Shown: positions 44,463-53,761 of the stretch, piece after piece | How positions within the stretch are numbered: position 1 is the stretch's first letter | Layout of the letters: each line of letters starts with the position of its first letter | Source of the DNA: Arthrobacter yangruifuii | Lineage (GTDB): Bacteria > Actinomycetota > Actinomycetes > Actinomycetales > Micrococcaceae | Length of the DNA: 64,000 nt | Assembly: GCF_009192775.1 (NCBI RefSeq) | Contig: NZ_VTFX01000004.1 | Coordinates: forward strand, 586,703-650,702 | Direction of reading: 5' to 3' | Notes under the pieces: model-generated | The model's database searches: none | Seen by the model: the letters and a program-made list of their open reading frames with translations, nothing else | What the model was told of the DNA's origin: nothing | Translations under genes and position numbers: made by a program

Positions 44463-45178
44463 CCGACAATTCCGCCGACATCCGCGTACTGGTGGTGGAA
44501 GACGAGAAGGTTCCCGCCGAGGCGCATGCCGAATACGTCCGCCGCGTCCCGGGTTTCCGGCTGGCCGGGATTGCCCGCACCGGGGCCGGTGCCCTGGAAG
44601 CATTAAAAGCCGCCGGAACCGCTGAGCCCGGCAGCGACGCCCGGATTGACCTGGTGCTCCTGGACATGAACCTGCCGGATCTGCACGGGCTGGACCTGCT
44701 GCGCCGGATCCGCGGCGCGGGACTTCCCGTGGACGTCATCGCCGTAACCGCGGTCCGGGACCTGGCCGTGGTCCGCAGCGCCATGTCCGGCGGCATTGTG
44801 CAGTACCTGATCAAGCCGTTCACGTTTTCCGCCTTCACCGCCAAGCTCTCCGCTTATGCCGAGTACCGGCGCCGGATGGCCGAACAGGCAGCCTCGACCA
44901 CCCAGAGCGAGGTGGACAGCGCCTTCGCCGCGCTGCGTCCCGCCGTCGCCGCGCCGCTGCCCAAGGGCCTGTCCGGGGAAACACTCGAAGCCGTCGCGGA
45001 CCTGCTCAAGCACGCCGGGGCACCCCTGTCAGCCACCGAGGCGGCCCAGGCACTGTCGATGTCCCGGATCACCACCCGCCGCTACCTGGAACATCTGGCG
45101 GACGAGCAGTCGGTGCTGCGCTCGCCGAGGTACGGGACCCGGGGACGGCCGGAGCTGGAGTACAGCTGGCGCCGGTAA
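44459..45178 (+). CDS. Response regulator of CitB/DcuR type
   Basis: Partner of the upstream sensor. 239 residues: receiver domain (1-125) with the phospho-acceptor Asp in LVLLDMNLPDLHGLDLL near 64, the Thr in VTAVRDLAVVRSAMSGG and the Lys in QYLIKPF. The output domain has the CitB-type helix-turn-helix (ATEAAQALSMSRITTRRYLEHLADE). GTG at 44459 overlaps the kinase stop by four bases (GTGA). Expected target is dctA through the CCCAC repeats. It is convergent with prpE, with 14 bases between the stops. Confidence 0.92.
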   Translation: MTDNSADIRVLVVEDEKVPAEAHAEYVRRVPGFRLAGIARTGAGALEALKAAGTAEPGSDARIDLVLLDMNLPDLHGLDLLRRIRGAGLPVDVIAVTAVRDLAVVRSAMSGGIVQYLIKPFTFSAFTAKLSAYAEYRRRMAEQAASTTQSEVDSAFAALRPAVAAPLPKGLSGETLEAVADLLKHAGAPLSATEAAQALSMSRITTRRYLEHLADEQSVLRSPRYGTRGRPELEYSWRR

Positions 45179-45192
45179 GCCGGCCAGGCCGC

Positions 45193-47163
45193 TTAGCTCT
45201 CCCCTGGCCGGGACTGCGCTGATCGGGACTGCGTTGACCGGGACTGCGCCGATGACGGACGCAGCACCGCGGTCAGGGCCTCCAGCACGTCCGGGTCCTC
45301 GATGGTCGAGGGCACGGTGTGTGGAACACCGTCGGCGATCTGGCGCATGGTCTTGCGCAGCACCTTTCCCGACCGGGTCTTGGGCAGCGCGTCCACCACG
45401 AAGACGTCCTTGAAGTCCGCCACCGGGCCGATCTGCGAGCGCACCTGCTCCACCAGTTCGGCCCGCAGCACCTCCGGATCGATCTCGATCCCGGTCTTCA
45501 GCACCACGTAGCCGGACGGCCGCTGGCCCTTGACCGGATCCGCGATGCCGATCACCGCGGCTTCGGCGACGGCGGGATGGGACCCCACGGCCTGCTCCAT
45601 GGCTCCGGTGGAGAGCCGGTGTCCGGAGACATTGATGACGTCATCGGTGCGGCCCATGACGAAGAGGTACCCGTCCTCGTCCAGGTAACCCGAGTCCCCG
45701 GTCGCGTAGTACCCGTCGAAGACCTCCAGATAGGCGGCACGGTAGCGTTCGTCGCTGCCCCAGAGCGTCCGCAGCGTTCCCGGCGGCAGCGGCAGCTCCA
45801 GGGCAATGTTGCCCTCGGTTCCTGCGGGCACCTGCTTCCCGTCCGGTCCGAGCACGCGTACGGCAAACCCGGGAACCGGCACCGTGGGCGAGCCGGCCTT
45901 CACCGGCAGCTGCTCCAGTCCCACGGGGTTGGCGCAGATGGCCCAGCCGGTTTCGGTTTGCCACCAGTGGTCGATCACGGGCACTCCGAGTGCCGCCTGG
46001 GCCCACTGCAGCGTGGCCGGGTCCAAGCGCTCGCCGGCGGCGAAGAGGTGCCGGAGCCGGGAGAGATCATAGTTGCCCGGTTCGGCGGCCCCGGGATCGG
46101 CTTTCCGGATGGCCCTGAGCGCGGTGGGTGCCGTAAACAGGACGTTGACGCCGTGCTGCGCCGCGACCCGCCAGAACGCACCGGCGTCGGGGGTTCCCAC
46201 GGGTTTCCCCTCATACAAAACGCTCGTGGCGCCGGCGATCAGGGGGCCGTACACGATGTAGGAGTGGCCCACCACCCAGCCGACGTCCGATGCCGTCCAC
46301 ATCACCTGTCCCGGACCTACCCCGTAAATGTTCTCCATTGACCAGGCCATCGCCACGGCGTGGGAACCGTTGTCCCGCACCACGCCCTTGGGCGAGCCGG
46401 TGGTGCCGGACGTGTAGAGGATGTAGAGCGGATCCGTGGCCGCCACCGGCACCGGGCCGGCGGGTTCGGCGACGGCCGCGAGCGCGTCCCAGGCGTACCA
46501 GGCGGCGCCGCCGGTACCGTCGTATTCCTCCCGGGTGCCGGCGAAGCCGGCCCGTTCGGCCACGACGACGGCGTTCACCCGGTGCGTTGCGGTTTTCAGC
46601 GCCTCGGCGACGGCGGGAAGGTATTCGACGGTCCGCCTGGGTTCCAGCCCGCCGCTGGCCGTGACGATGACGGCGGGACCGGCGTCGTCGATCCGGGCGG
46701 CAAGCTCGCGCGGGGCGAAACCGCCGAAGACCACGGAGTGGACCGCCCCCAGCCGGGCGGTGGCGAGCATCGCGATCACGGCTTCGGGAATCATCGGCAG
46801 GTAGATGATCACCCGGTCCCCCGGGCCGACACCGAGCCCGCGCAGCACCCCGGCGAACCGCTCCACCTCCGCCAGGAGCTCGGCATAGGTGTAGGTGCGG
46901 ACGGTGCCGAGCATGGCCGAGTCATAGACCAGTGCAGCGGTGTCTCCTCGGCCCGCCGCAACGTGACGGTCCAGGGCGTTGAAGGAGGTGTTCAGCTCCG
47001 CGCCGGGATACCAGGAGTACAACGGCGCTCCGGCGTCCTCCAGGGCGCGTGCGGGCGGCTTGTCCCAGTCCACCAGGGCGGCGGCCGCCAGCCAGAAGCC
47101 CTCCGGATCGGTGCTGCTGCGGGCATAGGCCCGCCCATAGGCTCCGGTGCTCTGCGCGTCCAT
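45193..47163 (-). CDS. prpE: Propionyl-CoA synthetase (PrpE) with repetitive C-terminal tail
   Basis: AMP-forming ligase that activates propionate to propionyl-CoA and so feeds the methylcitrate cycle. 656 residues with the acyl-CoA synthetase core: YLPMIPEAVIAMLATARLGAVHSVVFGGFAP, the AMP motif LYTSGTTGSPKGVVRDNG near 257, WWQTETGWAI and the hinge YYATGDSGYLDEDGYLFVMGRTDDVINVSGHRLST. The Lys of the A10 motif lies in LPKTRSGKVLRKTMRQI. The last 20 residues are three imperfect copies of SRSxQ. ATG at 47163 has AGGAGG. Opposite strand to prpDBC, with the GntR regulator in between. Confidence 0.93.
   Translation of the reverse strand: MDAQSTGAYGRAYARSSTDPEGFWLAAAALVDWDKPPARALEDAGAPLYSWYPGAELNTSFNALDRHVAAGRGDTAALVYDSAMLGTVRTYTYAELLAEVERFAGVLRGLGVGPGDRVIIYLPMIPEAVIAMLATARLGAVHSVVFGGFAPRELAARIDDAGPAVIVTASGGLEPRRTVEYLPAVAEALKTATHRVNAVVVAERAGFAGTREEYDGTGGAAWYAWDALAAVAEPAGPVPVAATDPLYILYTSGTTGSPKGVVRDNGSHAVAMAWSMENIYGVGPGQVMWTASDVGWVVGHSYIVYGPLIAGATSVLYEGKPVGTPDAGAFWRVAAQHGVNVLFTAPTALRAIRKADPGAAEPGNYDLSRLRHLFAAGERLDPATLQWAQAALGVPVIDHWWQTETGWAICANPVGLEQLPVKAGSPTVPVPGFAVRVLGPDGKQVPAGTEGNIALELPLPPGTLRTLWGSDERYRAAYLEVFDGYYATGDSGYLDEDGYLFVMGRTDDVINVSGHRLSTGAMEQAVGSHPAVAEAAVIGIADPVKGQRPSGYVVLKTGIEIDPEVLRAELVEQVRSQIGPVADFKDVFVVDALPKTRSGKVLRKTMRQIADGVPHTVPSTIEDPDVLEALTAVLRPSSAQSRSTQSRSAQSRPGES
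45209..45253. repeat. Three 15-bp tandem repeats at the 3' end of prpE
   Basis: CGGGACTGCGCTGAT, CGGGACTGCGTTGAC and CGGGACTGCGCCGAT follow each other without a gap. In prpE they encode Ser/Arg/Gln-rich pentapeptides just before the stop codon. The reading frame is kept, so copy number can change without shifting the frame. Confidence 0.85.
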
Positions 47164-47330
47164 GAATCCTCCTCGATCCGCCGTAGTACGCGTCATGGTA
47201 CTAGGGGACGTGCCCGCGGGCGCGCTCTCCCCTGTCACCCCGGTCGCCCCGGCCATGCCCGGCGCTTCGCCGAAGATGCCCTGCGGCGCCCCGGCGCAGC
47301 TCCCCGGCAGAAGCCCGACGCGACGCGTTC

Positions 47331-47401
47331 TGTATACAAGGGCACAGGCAGAAGCGGAGGATGTGAGCCCGGATACGCTTTTTACCCGGCCCATGTATAC
47401 A
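47331..47401 (+). promoter_or_regulatory. Paired TGTATACA operators in the prp control region
   Basis: Two perfect 8-bp palindromes TGTATACA lie at 47331-47338 and 47394-47401, 63 bases apart centre to centre and 46 bases from the regulator start for the nearer. GntR-family regulators of FadR type usually bind short palindromes with this TGT/ACA pattern. The 283-base gap between prpE and the regulator holds no other clear signal. The sites fit control of both divergent directions. Confidence 0.6.
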
Positions 47402-47446
47402 CTGACTGGGAACGTGACGCAGGTATCAGTCGTGAGGAGGCGCACT

Positions 47447-48130
47447 ATGCGGGCAAGCGACCGCGCGTACGCCGCCCTGCGGCAGGACATTGTGGACTGG
47501 CGCCTGCCTCCGGGAACCGTCCTGGGCGAAGTGGAGCAGTCCGAGCGGCTGGGCGTATCCCGCACTCCCCTGCGTGAAGCCCTGAGCCGGCTGAGCGCAG
47601 ACGGCCTCGCGGCCCCGCACAGCGGACGCGGCGTCGTCGTCACCGGCATTTCCCTGGACACCGTCGCGGAACTCTTCGAACTGCGCCAGGCGCTGGAATG
47701 CAAAAGTGCCGCCCTCGCCGCGGTCCGCGGGAACGAACCGGTCTTCCGCTCCCTGGCTGTCCGGTTCCGCGCCGCCGGGGAACTCATCGGCACTGCCGCA
47801 ACGGATTCGGACCGCGGCGGTTACTACTCGCTGGTGGCCGAGCTTGACGCCGCCATCGACGATGCCGCAGCGAACACCTACCTCACCCAGGCGCTTGGCA
47901 ATGTCCGCCTGCATCTGGCCCGCGTGCGGCGCCTGGCCAAGGACAACCCCGAGCGCCTGCTGGAAACCGCAGGCGAGCACGCCACCATCGCTGCGGCCGT
48001 GGCCACCGGAGATCCCGACCTGGCGGGCGCCGCGGTCTCGGTCCACCTGCACAAAAGCCTTGAACATCTTCGATCCGCCCGGATCGCCGCCCCAGAAATC
48101 ACCACCTCCAAGAGAAGGACAACCCCTTGA
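47447..48130 (+). CDS. GntR-family (FCD) regulator of the methylcitrate genes
   Basis: Transcription factor of 227 residues. The GntR winged helix is at the N-terminus ([59 protein letters not shown]), followed by an all-helical FCD effector domain with [19 protein letters not shown] and metal-ligand His residues in [13 protein letters not shown] and [10 protein letters not shown]. Probable ligand is a methylcitrate-cycle intermediate (inference). ATG at 47447 has GAGGAGG 7 bases upstream. Its stop overlaps the prpD start as TTGA, so regulator and enzymes are cotranscribed. Confidence 0.88.
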   Translation: MRASDRAYAALRQDIVDWRLPPGTVLGEVEQSERLGVSRTPLREALSRLSADGLAAPHSGRGVVVTGISLDTVAELFELRQALECKSAALAAVRGNEPVFRSLAVRFRAAGELIGTAATDSDRGGYYSLVAELDAAIDDAAANTYLTQALGNVRLHLARVRRLAKDNPERLLETAGEHATIAAAVATGDPDLAGAAVSVHLHKSLEHLRSARIAAPEITTSKRRTTP

Positions 48131-49644
48131 ACCTCAATAAAGTACGGGTCTACCGCAGCGACGAGAAGCTGGCCCGCGAGGACCAGCTGGCCTACAAGAT
48201 CGCCAAGGTTGCCGCCGATCCCGTTGATGTCACCGACGACGTCACGGACATGGTCATCAACCGCATCATCGACAACGCCTCGGTGGCCGTCGCTTCCCTG
48301 AACCGCGGACCCATTGTCGCCGCCCGCGCCCAGGCCCTCTCCTTCTCCCCTTCCGCCCACGGCAAGGGCGCCTCCGTCTTCGGCGTGCTGGCCAAGACCA
48401 GCCCCGAGTGGGCCGCCTGGGCCAACGGCGTGGCGGTGCGCGAACTGGACTACCACGACACGTTCCTGGCCGCCGAGTACTCCCACCCCGGCGACAACAT
48501 CCCGCCGGTCCTCGCCGTCGCCCAGCACACCGGCGCCTCAGGCCGCGACCTGATCCGCGGCATCGCCACCGGCTACGAAATCCAGGTCAACCTGGCCAAG
48601 GCCATCTGCCTGCACAAGCACAAGATCGACCATGTGGCCCACCTCGGCCCCTCCGCCGCCGCCGGCATCGGCACCCTGCTGGGGCTCGACGTCGACACCA
48701 TCTTCCAGGCCGTCGGCCAGGCCCTGCACACCACCACCGCCACCCGCCAGTCGCGCAAGGGCGAGATCTCCACCTGGAAGGCCCACGCTCCGGCGTTCGC
48801 CGGCAAGATGGCTGTCGAGGCCGTGGACCGTGCCATGCGCGGACAGACCTCCCCCACGCCGATCTATGAAGGTGAAGACGGCGTGATCGCCTGGATGCTG
48901 GACGGTCCCGACGCCGCCTACGAGGTGCCGCTGCCTGAAGAAGGCGAAGCCAAGCGCGCCATCCTGGACACCTACACCAAGGAACACTCCGCGGAGTACC
49001 AGGCGCAGGCCTGGATTGACCTGGCCCGCAGGATCCACGGCGAGCACCCCGAGGCCACGGATCCGGCCAACGTGGAAAGCGTCCTGATCGCCACGTCGCA
49101 CCACACCCACTACGTGATCGGCTCCGGCGCCAACGATCCGCAGAAGTACGATCCCACCGCCTCGCGCGAAACCCTGGACCACTCCATCCCGTACATCTTC
49201 ACCGTCGCCCTGCAGGACGGCGCCTGGCACCACGTGGACTCCTACTCCCCCGAACGCGCCGGCCGGCCGGACACGGTGGAACTGTGGCACAAGGTCACCA
49301 CCGTGGAGGATCCGGAATGGACCCGCCGCTACCACTCGCTGGACATCAGCGAAAAGGCGTTCGGCGGCAAGGTCACCATCGTCCTGACTGACGGCACCGT
49401 GATCACCGATGAAATCGCCGTTGCCGACGCGCACCCGCTGGGCGCCAAGCCGTTCAGCCGGGAACAGTACATCAACAAATTCCGCACCCTGGCTGAAGGC
49501 CTGGTCTCCGCCGCGGAAATCGAGCGTTTCCTGGCCACCGTGCAGCGCCTGCCCGAACTGGCTGCCGGAGAGCTGGACCAGCTGAACATCACCGCCGCCG
49601 ACGGGGTCATCAACCCGGCGGCCGCACCGAAGGGACTCTTCTAA
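48127..49644 (+). CDS. prpD: 2-methylcitrate dehydratase (PrpD)
   Basis: Converts 2-methylcitrate to 2-methylaconitate. 505 residues of the MmgE/PrpD family: [14 protein letters not shown] near the start, [70 protein letters not shown], and [19 protein letters not shown] at 48127 has AAGGA at 8 bases and overlaps the regulator stop by four. No iron-sulfur cysteines are expected in this class. Stop and prpB start adjoin directly. Confidence 0.95.
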   Translation: MNLNKVRVYRSDEKLAREDQLAYKIAKVAADPVDVTDDVTDMVINRIIDNASVAVASLNRGPIVAARAQALSFSPSAHGKGASVFGVLAKTSPEWAAWANGVAVRELDYHDTFLAAEYSHPGDNIPPVLAVAQHTGASGRDLIRGIATGYEIQVNLAKAICLHKHKIDHVAHLGPSAAAGIGTLLGLDVDTIFQAVGQALHTTTATRQSRKGEISTWKAHAPAFAGKMAVEAVDRAMRGQTSPTPIYEGEDGVIAWMLDGPDAAYEVPLPEEGEAKRAILDTYTKEHSAEYQAQAWIDLARRIHGEHPEATDPANVESVLIATSHHTHYVIGSGANDPQKYDPTASRETLDHSIPYIFTVALQDGAWHHVDSYSPERAGRPDTVELWHKVTTVEDPEWTRRYHSLDISEKAFGGKVTIVLTDGTVITDEIAVADAHPLGAKPFSREQYINKFRTLAEGLVSAAEIERFLATVQRLPELAAGELDQLNITAADGVINPAAAPKGLF

Positions 49645-50550
49645 ATGCTGTACTCCTCCGTCACTCCCGAGGCCAAGCGGATAGCCTTCCGCGAAGGACT
49701 GGCCTCCGGCACCCTGCAGCAGTTCCCGGGTGCCTTCAACCCGCTCTCGGCCCGCCTCATCGAGGAAAAAGGCTTCGACGGCGTCTACATTTCCGGCGCC
49801 GTCCTGGCCAATGACCTGGGCCTGCCGGATATCGGCCTGACCACCCTGACCGAGGTGGCCACCCGCGCCGGGCAGATTGCCCGGATGACCGATCTGCCCG
49901 CCATCGTCGATGCGGACACCGGCTTCGGCGAACCGATGAACGTGGCCCGCACCATCCAGGAACTCGAGAACGCAGGCCTTGCCGGCTGCCACATCGAGGA
50001 CCAGTTCAACCCCAAGCGCTGCGGCCACCTGGACGGCAAGAACGTGGTGGACACCGACACCGCAGTCAAGCGCATCCGCGCCGCCGCGGACGCCCGCCGG
50101 GATCCGAACTTCCTGATCATGGCCCGCACCGACATCCGGGCCGTGGACGGCCTGGAAGCCGCCCAGGACCGCGCCCGCGCACTGGTCGACGCCGGAGCAG
50201 ACGCCATCTTCCCCGAGGCCATGAAGTCGCTGGAGGAATTCGCCGCCATCCGCGCCGCCGTCGACGTCCCGATCCTGGCCAACATGACCGAGTTCGGCAA
50301 GAGCGAGCTGTTCACCTACGATGACCTCTCCTCGGTGGGCGTGAACATGGTGATCTACCCGGTCACCCTGCTCCGCAGCGCCATGGGTGCGGCTGAGCGG
50401 ACGCTGGAGACCATCAAGGCGCACGGCACGCAGCAGGCGGATGTACCGAATATGCTCACACGTGCGCGTTTGTACGATCTGGTGGACTATGAGGCGTACA
50501 ACCACTTCGACACGTCCGTTTTCAACTTCCAGGTTCCGGGCACCCACTAA
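49645..50550 (+). CDS. prpB: Methylisocitrate lyase (PrpB)
   Basis: Cleaves 2-methylisocitrate to pyruvate and succinate. 301 residues of the isocitrate lyase/PEP mutase family; GAFNPLSARLIEEKGFDGVYISGAVLA, the metal-binding VDADTGFGE near 90 and the signature KRCGHLDGK near 127, with the catalytic Cys. The ATG directly follows the prpD stop. Compared with isocitrate lyase it is short, as expected for PrpB. Succinate produced could re-enter the cycle with pyc-derived oxaloacetate. Confidence 0.95.
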   Translation: MLYSSVTPEAKRIAFREGLASGTLQQFPGAFNPLSARLIEEKGFDGVYISGAVLANDLGLPDIGLTTLTEVATRAGQIARMTDLPAIVDADTGFGEPMNVARTIQELENAGLAGCHIEDQFNPKRCGHLDGKNVVDTDTAVKRIRAAADARRDPNFLIMARTDIRAVDGLEAAQDRARALVDAGADAIFPEAMKSLEEFAAIRAAVDVPILANMTEFGKSELFTYDDLSSVGVNMVIYPVTLLRSAMGAAERTLETIKAHGTQQADVPNMLTRARLYDLVDYEAYNHFDTSVFNFQVPGTH

Positions 50551-50592
50551 GACCGGCCAGGCATTACCGCACTTTCGAAGGAGTCAGCAGCA

Positions 50593-51726
50593 ATGACAGA
50601 TCCCCAGATCCACAAGGGCCTGGCGGGGGTACTCGTAGACACCACCCGCATTTCCAAGGTCAATCCCGAAACGAACTCCCTGCTTTACCGCGGCTATCCG
50701 GTGCAGGAACTCGCTGCCCGGTGCAGCTTCGAAGAGGTCGCCTACCTGCTCTGGAACGGCGAGCTGCCCACCGAGGCGCAGCTGGCCGAGTTCACCGACG
50801 GGGAGCGCGCGCAGCGGGCCCTCACCCCGGAGCTGAAGGCCGTCATCGACGCCCTGCCGGTGACCTGCCACCCGATGGACGTCTGCCGCACGGCAGCGTC
50901 CGTCCTGGGCGCCTCACACGAACTCGCCGAGGATTCCTCGGTGCAGGCCAACATGGACAAGGCGGTGGGCCTGTTCGCAGCCATGCCCGCCGTCGTCGCC
51001 TATGACCAGCGCCGCCGCCGCGGCGAGGACGTGGTGGAGCCCCGCGATGACCTGGGCTACTCGGCGAACTTCCTCTGGATGACCTTCGGCGAGGAGGCCG
51101 CACCCGAGGTGGTGGAGGCGTTCAACGTCTCGATGATCCTGTACGCGGAGCACTCCTTCAACGCCTCCACGTTCACCGGACGCGTCATTACCTCCACCCT
51201 CTCGGACCTGCACTCCGCCGTCACCGGTGCCATCGGTGCGCTGAAGGGCCCGCTGCACGGCGGCGCCAACGAAGCGGTCATGCACACGTTCGCGGAGATC
51301 ACCGAGAGCGCGGCAGACGGCGACGTCGCGGCCCACGCTGCTGCGTGGCTGGACGAGGCCCTGGCAGAGAAGAAAAAGATCATGGGCTTCGGCCACCGGG
51401 TCTACAAGAACGGCGACTCCCGGGTGCCGACCATGAAGGCGTCCCTGGACAACATGGTCAAGTACTACGACCGTCCGGACATGGGCGAGCTGTACACGGC
51501 ACTGGAAACGGCCATGGGCGAGCGGAAGAACATCCTGCCGAACCTGGACTACCCCGCCGGGCCGGTCTACCACCTGATGGGCTTTGATACGCCCACCTTT
51601 ACGCCGCTGTTCGTCGCAGCGCGGATTACCGGGTGGACGGCGCACATCATGGAGCAGCTGGAAGCGAATTCGCTGATCCGGCCGCTCAGTGAGTACAACG
51701 GGGCTGAGGAGCGGCACCTGCCGTAG
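50593..51726 (+). CDS. prpC: 2-methylcitrate synthase/citrate synthase II (PrpC)
   Basis: Condenses propionyl-CoA with oxaloacetate to 2-methylcitrate. 377 residues of the citrate synthase family: SLLYRGYPVQELA, FNASTFTGRVITSTLSDLHSAVTGAIGALKGPLHGGANEAVM with the first catalytic His, and KIMGFGHRVYKNGDSR with the second, the Asp being in the later VYHLMGFDTPTFTPLF segment. AAGGAGTCAGCAGCA precedes ATG at 50593. Completes a prpDBC operon 42 bases behind prpB. A terminator-like hairpin follows. Confidence 0.94.
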   Translation: MTDPQIHKGLAGVLVDTTRISKVNPETNSLLYRGYPVQELAARCSFEEVAYLLWNGELPTEAQLAEFTDGERAQRALTPELKAVIDALPVTCHPMDVCRTAASVLGASHELAEDSSVQANMDKAVGLFAAMPAVVAYDQRRRRGEDVVEPRDDLGYSANFLWMTFGEEAAPEVVEAFNVSMILYAEHSFNASTFTGRVITSTLSDLHSAVTGAIGALKGPLHGGANEAVMHTFAEITESAADGDVAAHAAAWLDEALAEKKKIMGFGHRVYKNGDSRVPTMKASLDNMVKYYDRPDMGELYTALETAMGERKNILPNLDYPAGPVYHLMGFDTPTFTPLFVAARITGWTAHIMEQLEANSLIRPLSEYNGAEERHLP

Positions 51727-51757
51727 GTTTCATCTCCAGCCTTTGGTGAGGCCCCAA

Positions 51758-51822
51758 GGGCCCCGTCGGGGGCCCCGGAACGGCGGCAACGAAATTCCCT
51801 GCTCGCAGAGCTCGCAGGGAAT
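51758..51822 (+). terminator. Two hairpins after prpC
   Basis: GGGCCCC-GTC-GGGGGCCCC (51758-51776) is followed by ATTCCCTGC and GCAGGGAAT (51794-51802 with 51814-51822). Neither has a long T run, so termination is probable but not certain. The remainder of the gap (51823-51989) contains a repeated TCCCCTTGC and no gene I can support. Confidence 0.5.
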
Positions 51823-51989
51823 ATTAAAGCCGCCTTATCCGGGGTCCCCTTGCTTATCCGACGTCCCCTTGCATTGTCTAGGCGGATCCTCAGACCTGCC
51901 CGACACGGCTTCCCACGGTGTGGTGCCGTTGGGGCCCGTGGGGTCTCTCCAGCACCACCAGTCCCAGAGGCTGGGAACCTGCGCCGGAG

Positions 51990-52493
51990 TTAGCTAAAGA
52001 CCGCGCTGGCGACGTTGACGTTGTCATCCGCAATGGTGACAACAGCATTGAAATAGGTTCCCGCCAGCAGGCGGGGCATCCAGAGGGCGGAATCCGGCCA
52101 CATCCGGGCGTACGGGACCTGTTCCACCGGATACCAGGCCGGACGGATTTCGGAGCTCTCCGTGGGCTCGCCCTCCCAGCGGTGCGCACGGAACAGAACC
52201 GTGGACATATCCAGGCCGGGCTGGGCGGGGAAGATCCATTCGATGGTGCCGGCACGTTGCAGGTCCGCTTCCCGCACTACTACGCCGGATTCTTCCTCGA
52301 CCTCGCGCACTGCGGCCTGCTCCGGAGTCTCGCCGGGTTCGATGTGCCCGCCCAGGGTGACCACCCGGCCGAGTCCGAAGCCGGTCTTCTTCAGCCCCAT
52401 CAGGACCTGCCGGCCGCCGGAGACCGTGTCGCGGAAGAGGAAGCAAAGCACCACGGGGGAGGCACGGAAGGGCACTCCGCCGTCCTGGATCAC
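51990..52493 (-). CDS. NUDIX hydrolase resembling 8-oxo-dGTP diphosphatase (MTH1 type)
   Basis: Small NUDIX enzyme of 167 residues. The NUDIX box reads [24 protein letters not shown] (about 47-69), with all of the expected Glu and Gly residues. The stretch [14 protein letters not shown] in front of it resembles the MTH1 nucleotide-binding segment, so cleansing of oxidised purine nucleotides is likely but not proven. GTG start overlaps the xerD stop as GTGA, so it is the last gene of the pyrG-NUDIX-xerD run on this strand. A Glu/Trp-rich C-terminal half completes it. Confidence 0.85.
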   Translation of the reverse strand: MIQDGGVPFRASPVVLCFLFRDTVSGGRQVLMGLKKTGFGLGRVVTLGGHIEPGETPEQAAVREVEEESGVVVREADLQRAGTIEWIFPAQPGLDMSTVLFRAHRWEGEPTESSEIRPAWYPVEQVPYARMWPDSALWMPRLLAGTYFNAVVTIADDNVNVASAVFS

Positions 52494-53755
52494 AGGGCCC
52501 GCGGGTGGGCGGCGGCGTAGACCTCGCGCAGGGTTTCGGCCGTGACCAGGGTGTAGACCTGCGTGGTGGTGACCGAGGCGTGGCCCAGAAGCTCCTGGAC
52601 CACCCGGACGTCGGCACCGCCTTCGAGCAGGTGGGTGGCGAAGGAGTGCCGCAGGGTGTGCGGGGAAACGTCGCGCCCGATGTCCGCCTTCTCTGCGGCG
52701 TTTTTCAGGATGGTCCAGGCGCTCTGCCGCGACAGGCGCCCGCCGCGGGCATTCAGGAACAGTGCGGGAGTGCCCTTGCCTTTGGCGGCGGCCGCGGGAC
52801 GGCCGCGCACCAGGTACTCATCCAGTGCCCGGGCCGCATAGGAGCCCAGCGGCACCAGGCGTTCCTTGGAGCCCTTGCCGAACAGCCGCACCACGTCCGG
52901 GCCATTGGCGGGGATGCGTTCCAGGGACAGGTCATCCACGTCCAGGCCCACGGCCTCACTGATGCGCGCCCCGGTGGAGTACAGGAACTCGAGCAGTGCC
53001 CGGTCCCGCAGCCCGGAGGGGGTATCGAGGGAGACCGCTTCAAGAATGCGGGTGACCTCGTTGACGCTGATGGCCTTGGGCAGGCGCTTACCGGGCATGG
53101 GCGGGTGCACGTCCGACGCCGGATCGGCGGTGGTCATGCCCTCCAGGGCCCAGAAGCGGTGCAGTCCGCGGACCGCAACGATGGTCCGCGCAGCCGAGCG
53201 GACGCTCAGTGCGGAGGCGCCGTCGGACCCTTCGGAAATGGACTGGGCGAACGCCGTCACATCGTGGCGGGTGATGCGGGAAATGTCCTCCACGCCGCGG
53301 GAGCCCAGGAAGCGGGCGTACCGCAGCAGGTCCCGGCGGTAGGCCTCGAGGGTATTGAAAGCCAGTCCGCGTTCCACGGACATGTGCTGCAGATAGCTGC
53401 CGATCGCCCGGCCGGCCGGGGTGGAGCGCAGCTCATCGGCGGCGGACTGCATGGTCGCAGCGCGGGACCGCGCCGGGGCATTCGTCTTGGACGCCGGTCT
53501 GGATGCAGTCTTGGACGCCGGGGCGGGGGCAGTCCCCTCACTCGGCGCTGCCTCGGGCGGGGCTGCCGCAGCCGTGTGCGCAGGCGCGGACCCCAGCGAA
53601 CCGGTCCGGTCCAGTTCGGCCAGGTCCGCGTCACGCAGCCGGCGCGCCTCTTCCCATTCGAGATCCAGCTTGAGGGTCGGGTTCAGGGAACCGGGCAGGT
53701 TGATGGCAACGGTGTCATTATGCCGGGACCCGGCATCAGGGTCAGCGCTGGGCAT
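52490..53755 (-). CDS. xerD: Tyrosine recombinase XerD with long N-terminal extension
   Basis: Site-specific recombinase that resolves chromosome dimers at dif. The catalytic set is complete: Arg in [13 protein letters not shown], His and Arg in [28 protein letters not shown], and the nucleophile Tyr in TTTQVYTLV near residue 401. The SAM-like N-terminal domain starts around 116 ([27 protein letters not shown]). Before it lie about 110 residues of Ala/Pro/Ser/Lys-rich disordered sequence, unlike standard 300-residue XerD. A later start would remove it but no good internal site is seen. Downstream of the ADP-ribose NUDIX gene. Confidence 0.92.
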   Translation of the reverse strand: MPSADPDAGSRHNDTVAINLPGSLNPTLKLDLEWEEARRLRDADLAELDRTGSLGSAPAHTAAAAPPEAAPSEGTAPAPASKTASRPASKTNAPARSRAATMQSAADELRSTPAGRAIGSYLQHMSVERGLAFNTLEAYRRDLLRYARFLGSRGVEDISRITRHDVTAFAQSISEGSDGASALSVRSAARTIVAVRGLHRFWALEGMTTADPASDVHPPMPGKRLPKAISVNEVTRILEAVSLDTPSGLRDRALLEFLYSTGARISEAVGLDVDDLSLERIPANGPDVVRLFGKGSKERLVPLGSYAARALDEYLVRGRPAAAAKGKGTPALFLNARGGRLSRQSAWTILKNAAEKADIGRDVSPHTLRHSFATHLLEGGADVRVVQELLGHASVTTTQVYTLVTAETLREVYAAAHPRAL

Positions 53756-53761
53756 TGCTTC

